From positions 1-33,643 of the forward strand of contig NZ_JAPSLH010000032.1 of NCBI RefSeq assembly GCF_031180965.1: 33,643 nt of DNA, in the 5' to 3' direction. Below, one piece after another: positions 30,380-33,643 of the stretch (position 1 is the stretch's first letter; each line of letters begins with the position of its first letter). The notes below the pieces were generated by a model. The model was not told where the DNA came from and made no database searches. It saw only the letters and a program-made list of their open reading frames with translations. The position numbers were made by a program, and so were the translations under genes. The stretch is from Chelativorans sp. Its GTDB lineage: Bacteria > Pseudomonadota > Alphaproteobacteria > Rhizobiales > Rhizobiaceae.

Positions 30380-30756
30380 GCGCAGCGTGTGGACGACGAA
30401 CAATGCCCGCCAGGTTCGTCGGCAACAAGTGGTCGTTGCTACTGCTGCGATCGATGGTGGTGGGTGCTAGGAGCTATTCGGACCTTCTGACTGCCCCGGA
30501 AAGGATCTCGACCAATATTCTTTCGGAACGCCTGCGCCGCCTTGAAGAGGCTGGCCTCATCACGCAGGTGCATCGGCGTCAGGGGTCCCATCGGGGCGCC
30601 TACGCGCTCACCAAAAGGGGCGCCGGGCTCATCCCGGCGCTTCAGGAAATCGCGCGCTGGGGCGAGACGCATCGGCACGATCGGTGGCCTGCTCCCGACC
30701 TCTATGCGGCACGCGCCGAGGTCTTTTGGAACGATTCTGACGCACCCTCCGGCTGA
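30376..30756 (+). CDS. HxlR/MarR-like winged-helix regulator
   Basis: A 126-residue protein with a full HxlR domain: VGNKWSLLLLRSMVVGARSY, SDLLTAPERISTNILSERLR, RLEEAGLITQVHRRQG, then YALTKRGAGLIPALQEIARWG. HxlR regulators are small dimeric repressors or activators responding to electrophiles, thiols or aldehydes. An N-terminal Cys (CGRR) is at residue 5. The TTG start overlaps the stop of the glycosyltransferase remnant by four bases; an ATG nine codons later is an alternative. It probably once regulated the glycosyltransferase gene. Whether it still acts is unknown, but the reading frame is intact. Confidence 0.82.
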   Translation: MSAACGRRTMPARFVGNKWSLLLLRSMVVGARSYSDLLTAPERISTNILSERLRRLEEAGLITQVHRRQGSHRGAYALTKRGAGLIPALQEIARWGETHRHDRWPAPDLYAARAEVFWNDSDAPSG

Positions 30757-31187
30757 TTAGCGTGCCCGACGTTCCCCGGTTGATTTGAGGCCGACAGCGG
30801 ACGGTCGGCTGCTGTGACAGCTAGCTCCATCACCGGACACACATGCTATCTGGTTTAGGGTACGAAAGGCCCGAAGCGGTCACCGCGGCGCCTGGATGAC
30901 GTGGAGCTTCATACTCGGAATGGTATTGTCCATGGCAAGGTGATGCGGATAGTCGTTCAAACAGCGTACCGCAAGGCGGGCCACTGATCGAGCCAAACCA
31001 GCCCGCACGCCAGCAATGATGATCGAATTAGGTCAACAGCCGGTGCTTGCACCGGTGCCGAACCAACCAAATGGGTCGCCCCCGTGCACTACGGGGAGCA
31101 CGCCAATCGGCGAGCGATTTGGCTCGACCTGCTCGCAGGGAACGCGCGCGTCCCAGTCTTTATGTCCGGCGCTTACCGGCAGCTATC
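30757..31187. other. Intergenic region between the HxlR gene and the autotransporter
   Basis: No gene can be supported. A plus-strand frame near 31060-31200 reads WVAPVHYGEHANRRAIWLDL, which has coding-like composition, but it has no clear start and runs into the autotransporter's antisense. No terminator-like hairpin with a T-run was found after the autotransporter stop. Confidence 0.25.
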
Positions 31188-33643
31188 TCAGAACTTGATG
31201 CTCAATCCGGCCTTCACGGTCTGGCTGTCTCCGCTGGTGCTGAACTCCCCGGCGTAGGAAATTCCGACAGAGGCATTCTCAGTCGCGGCAACGTCGAGGC
31301 CAAGGTGGACGTTGAAGCTGTCCCTGGCGGAGGAAACCCCCGAAACCTTGAACGGATCGCCTTCGGCAAATGTAAGGAGCGCTTCGGAGGTGGCATCGTC
31401 ATAGCGATGCCGCCAGCCGACCTCGGCCTGCAGGGACGCCACTGTGTTGCCCAGCATGAAGCGCTCGTCGAGACGGATGCCCAGCGTGGTGAATGCGGAG
31501 ACGCCGTTCTGGGTACGCCCGGACAGGGCCGCGGTGCCGGGATTCTCGCTGAACGAGGAGTAGGTCTGGTAGAGGACCTCGGCATTGAAGAACGGCTCGA
31601 GGCGACCGTGCGGCAGCTCGATCTCGTAAGCAAGCTCGCCGAAACCTTGCACGCGCGCCGCCATGTAGTCGGCCGACAACGTGTCCGTGTAGGTCGAGAG
31701 ATGTATGGGCCGGTGGGTCGAGATCGCATGTAGGGCCTGGGCATTGCCAAACCGGAAGTTCAGGTTTTCGGCCTCAAGCGAGCCGTAGAAGCCGAGCTCG
31801 AAGGTATCGATGTCGGCTTCCGCCGGCGCACCATCCTCCTTGATGGACGAATGGGCATATCCGCCGAGAATGCCAAGGTGCCAGCTGTGCTCCTGATAGA
31901 GATCGCGGCCCACATAAAAGCCACCGGTGTTCGCATGGGTGGCGCGGGCGCTGGACGTTTCATCAAAGTGGGCGAATTGGCCGAGGGACACTGTCCAGAG
32001 GTCGCCCTCTTTGTAAGCTGGCGCCGCGGATAGATGCCGGAGCGCCAGGCGTGGGAAATTGTGCGCCTGATCCGCGAGGGCCGCACGCAAGGAGGCATGA
32101 ATCTGCCCCGACAGCGCATCCAGCGCTCCGGAGGCTTCGCCTTCCTTCAGGTACAGGAGCGTTTCGAAGAGGGGACCCGGCCCCAGCGCATCGACCGCAT
32201 TGGCGACGGCAAGTTGGTTGGGGTTTTCCGCCTGCGAAGAAAAGGCCACGCGGTCGAGCGTCAGATACACACTCGTCGCGTCGTAGCTGAGCGATGAGGT
32301 GAGATAGGCAAAGTCGTCGCTCACGGAACCGAATGTGCCCGTCACGCCGCCTTCGGCGGAAACGATGGTGTAGGTCTTCGACCTTCCGTAGGTCGAGCCA
32401 TTGTCCATTCCGTTTTCCGGAGAAACTCTCACCGCGGCATTCGAGCTGATAATAGCCGTTCCGCCTGCCGCTATCAGGTCGGAACGGCCTGAAGAATCGA
32501 CCTCCACCAGGTAAGCGGATCCGTCGCCGAAATCCGCCACGTTGGCAACGTTAATCGTACCAATGGAATTGCCGGGCGCGATTGACGCGCCCGCGCCTGT
32601 GATGAAGGAGCCAACGTTCCCCGTCCCCGCTAAAGTGGCGCGATTGCCGATGGTGACGAGCGAAGAAAGGCTGCCGTCGACCGAAAGCATGCCGCTCATG
32701 ACGTAAGTTCCGCCGGTGAACGTGCCGGTTCCCGACCACGTCAACCCGCCACCGCCGGTTTTGGTGAGCGATCCGCTGCCGGAGATGTTGCCGGCGAATG
32801 TGCCGCTCGCCGCCTGGTCGAAGACAAGGGCGGCATTGTTGGCGATCTCGCCCTGAAGGCTCGTAGTGTTGCCAACCAGCGTTCCGGCGGAGATCGTCGT
32901 GCCGCCGGTATAGCTGTTGTTTCCCGTCAAGATGAGGCTTCCAGCGCCGGATTTGGTGAGCGAACCGCCGCCGGAGATGTTGCCGGCATAGGCGCCGTCC
33001 GTCGCCTGGTCGAAGACCAGGGCGGCGTTGTTGACGATGTTGCCGGCTAGGCTCTCGGCGTCGCCGACCAGCGTTCCGCCGGCAACAGTGGTCCCGCCCG
33101 TATAGCTGCTGCTTCCTTCAAGCCTGAGAATGCCGGCGCCGGATTTGGTGAGCGAGCCGCTGCCGCCGATATCGCCGGAGAAGCTGCCGTTCGCAGCCTG
33201 ATCGAACACGAGGGCCGCGTTGTTGAGGATGTCTCCTGTCAGGCTGTCGGTGTTGCCGACCAGCGTTCCGGCGGAAATCACGGTGCCGCCGGCATAGGCG
33301 TTCTGCCCCGTCAGGGTCAGGATCCCCGTTCCCGTCTTGATGAGCGTTCCGCTGCCGGCGATATCGCCGGAGAAGCTGCCGTTCGCAGCCTGATCGAACA
33401 CGAGGGCCGCGTTGTTGAGGATGTCTCCTGTCAGGCTGTCGGTATTGCTGATCAGCGATCCGGCGGTAATCATGGTACCGCCGGTATAGCTGTTGTTTCC
33501 CGTCAGGATGAGGCTTCCACCGCCGGTTTTGGTGAGCGATCCGCTGCCGGAGATGTTGCCGGCGAATGTGCCGCTCGCCGCCTGGTCGAAGACAAGGGCG
33601 GCATTGTTGGCGATCTCGCCCTGAAGGCTCGTAGTGTTGCCAA
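31188..33643 (-). CDS. Autotransporter with beta-strand repeats (5' end beyond window)
   Basis: About 818 codons are visible; the frame continues past the right edge. The passenger part has tandem 64-residue units of the autotransporter-associated beta-strand type (PF12951): NNAALVFDQA, SGSLTKTG and NSYTGGTTISAGTLVGN. Next come a linker with GAGASIAPGNSIGTINV and DFGDGSAYLVEVDSSGRSD. The C-terminal ~280 residues are the outer-membrane barrel (PF03797), with WTVSLGQFAHFDE, GGFYVGRDLYQEHSWHLGIL, GGYAHSS, and the outer-membrane ending SVGISYAGEFSTSGDSQ to AGLSIKF, closing in Phe. It displays an adhesin-like beta-helix at the cell surface. An internal ATG at 33473 is not the start, because the repeats continue in frame upstream. 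Confidence 0.95.
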   Translation of the reverse strand, partial: GNTTSLQGEIANNAALVFDQAASGTFAGNISGSGSLTKTGGGSLILTGNNSYTGGTMITAGSLISNTDSLTGDILNNAALVFDQAANGSFSGDIAGSGTLIKTGTGILTLTGQNAYAGGTVISAGTLVGNTDSLTGDILNNAALVFDQAANGSFSGDIGGSGSLTKSGAGILRLEGSSSYTGGTTVAGGTLVGDAESLAGNIVNNAALVFDQATDGAYAGNISGGGSLTKSGAGSLILTGNNSYTGGTTISAGTLVGNTTSLQGEIANNAALVFDQAASGTFAGNISGSGSLTKTGGGGLTWSGTGTFTGGTYVMSGMLSVDGSLSSLVTIGNRATLAGTGNVGSFITGAGASIAPGNSIGTINVANVADFGDGSAYLVEVDSSGRSDLIAAGGTAIISSNAAVRVSPENGMDNGSTYGRSKTYTIVSAEGGVTGTFGSVSDDFAYLTSSLSYDATSVYLTLDRVAFSSQAENPNQLAVANAVDALGPGPLFETLLYLKEGEASGALDALSGQIHASLRAALADQAHNFPRLALRHLSAAPAYKEGDLWTVSLGQFAHFDETSSARATHANTGGFYVGRDLYQEHSWHLGILGGYAHSSIKEDGAPAEADIDTFELGFYGSLEAENLNFRFGNAQALHAISTHRPIHLSTYTDTLSADYMAARVQGFGELAYEIELPHGRLEPFFNAEVLYQTYSSFSENPGTAALSGRTQNGVSAFTTLGIRLDERFMLGNTVASLQAEVGWRHRYDDATSEALLTFAEGDPFKVSGVSSARDSFNVHLGLDVAATENASVGISYAGEFSTSGDSQTVKAGLSIKF
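32706..33643 (-). repeat. 192-bp tandem repeats in the autotransporter passenger
   Basis: Four full units of 192 bp (64 codons) and part of a fifth at the edge encode the passenger repeats. Adjacent units differ, but the DNA at 32749-32875 is identical over 127 bases to 33517-33643, exactly four units (768 bp) away. A shorter stretch repeats one unit apart (33186-33253 and 33378-33445). This points to recent duplication or gene conversion and to length variation by recombination. Confidence 0.9.

Noticed and set aside
31188-33473. ATG at 33473 considered as the autotransporter start
   Set aside because: The repeat frame continues unbroken upstream to the window edge, there is no signal peptide at this ATG, and it falls inside a repeat unit.
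32706-33643. Regular repeats considered as a CRISPR array
   Set aside because: Units are 192 bp, in frame, and encode autotransporter beta-strand repeats; there is no short repeat/spacer alternation.

Overview
The window looks like an accessory catabolic region of a GC-rich alphaproteobacterium, most likely a Hyphomicrobiales (Rhizobiales) member. This is inferred from strong GC bias at third positions, the density of TTT and TRAP solute transporters, PF12831-type FAD oxidoreductases, paired TIM-barrel isomerases, and a LysR/IclR/TetR/GntR regulator mix. No rRNA or tRNA gene is visible, so the genus cannot be fixed.

Left edge (1-1000): the 5' end of a nucleotidyltransferase-like gene with a double-dyad promoter, followed by decayed DNA that includes the remnant of an IS481-type transposase. 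This looks like the scarred border of an acquired block. Block A (1010-8320): a LysR regulator diverges from a six-gene operon. The operon encodes an FAD oxidoreductase, a nitrate/sulfonate/taurine-class ABC importer (binding protein, ATPase, permease), a haloacetate-dehalogenase-like alpha/beta hydrolase and an SDR. A small cysteine-containing ORF with a good ribosome binding site overlaps the start of the first gene. Block B (8331-10600): tctB and tctA of a tripartite tricarboxylate transporter. Their own tctC is reduced to a broken 3' fragment, and an intact tctC lies about 10 kb away at 20948-21940.

Block C (10788-20588) is the most interesting part. It holds an aldo/keto reductase, two IolE-like TIM-barrel proteins, an IclR regulator, and a shikimate-dehydrogenase-fold enzyme lacking the two carboxylate-binding serines. 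It also holds a duplicated EthD/Dabb-like protein, a hydroxyquinol-type intradiol dioxygenase, a maleylacetate reductase, an NTF2-fold protein and a KstD-like FAD dehydrogenase. Together they could oxidise, dehydrate and aromatise a non-carboxylated cyclitol or related ring to hydroxyquinol, then cleave it to maleylacetate and 3-oxoadipate. This is a hypothesis. Related GAAC-based operator sequences occur before the aldo/keto reductase, before iclR and before tctC.

Block D (22068-29312) is a recognisable quinate/shikimate module. It has a quinate/shikimate dehydrogenase, a TRAP transporter (P, Q, M), type II dehydroquinase and a QuiC-type 3-dehydroshikimate dehydratase on one strand, with a divergent TetR regulator. 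Its expected product is protocatechuate; no protocatechuate dioxygenase is present here.

Right edge: a glycosyltransferase pseudogene with a large internal deletion, an HxlR-type regulator overlapping its end, and the 3' part of a large autotransporter. The autotransporter passenger is built of 192-bp tandem units and runs off the window. Several genes are decayed (transposase, tctC copy, GntR regulator, glycosyltransferase), which points to repeated rearrangement.
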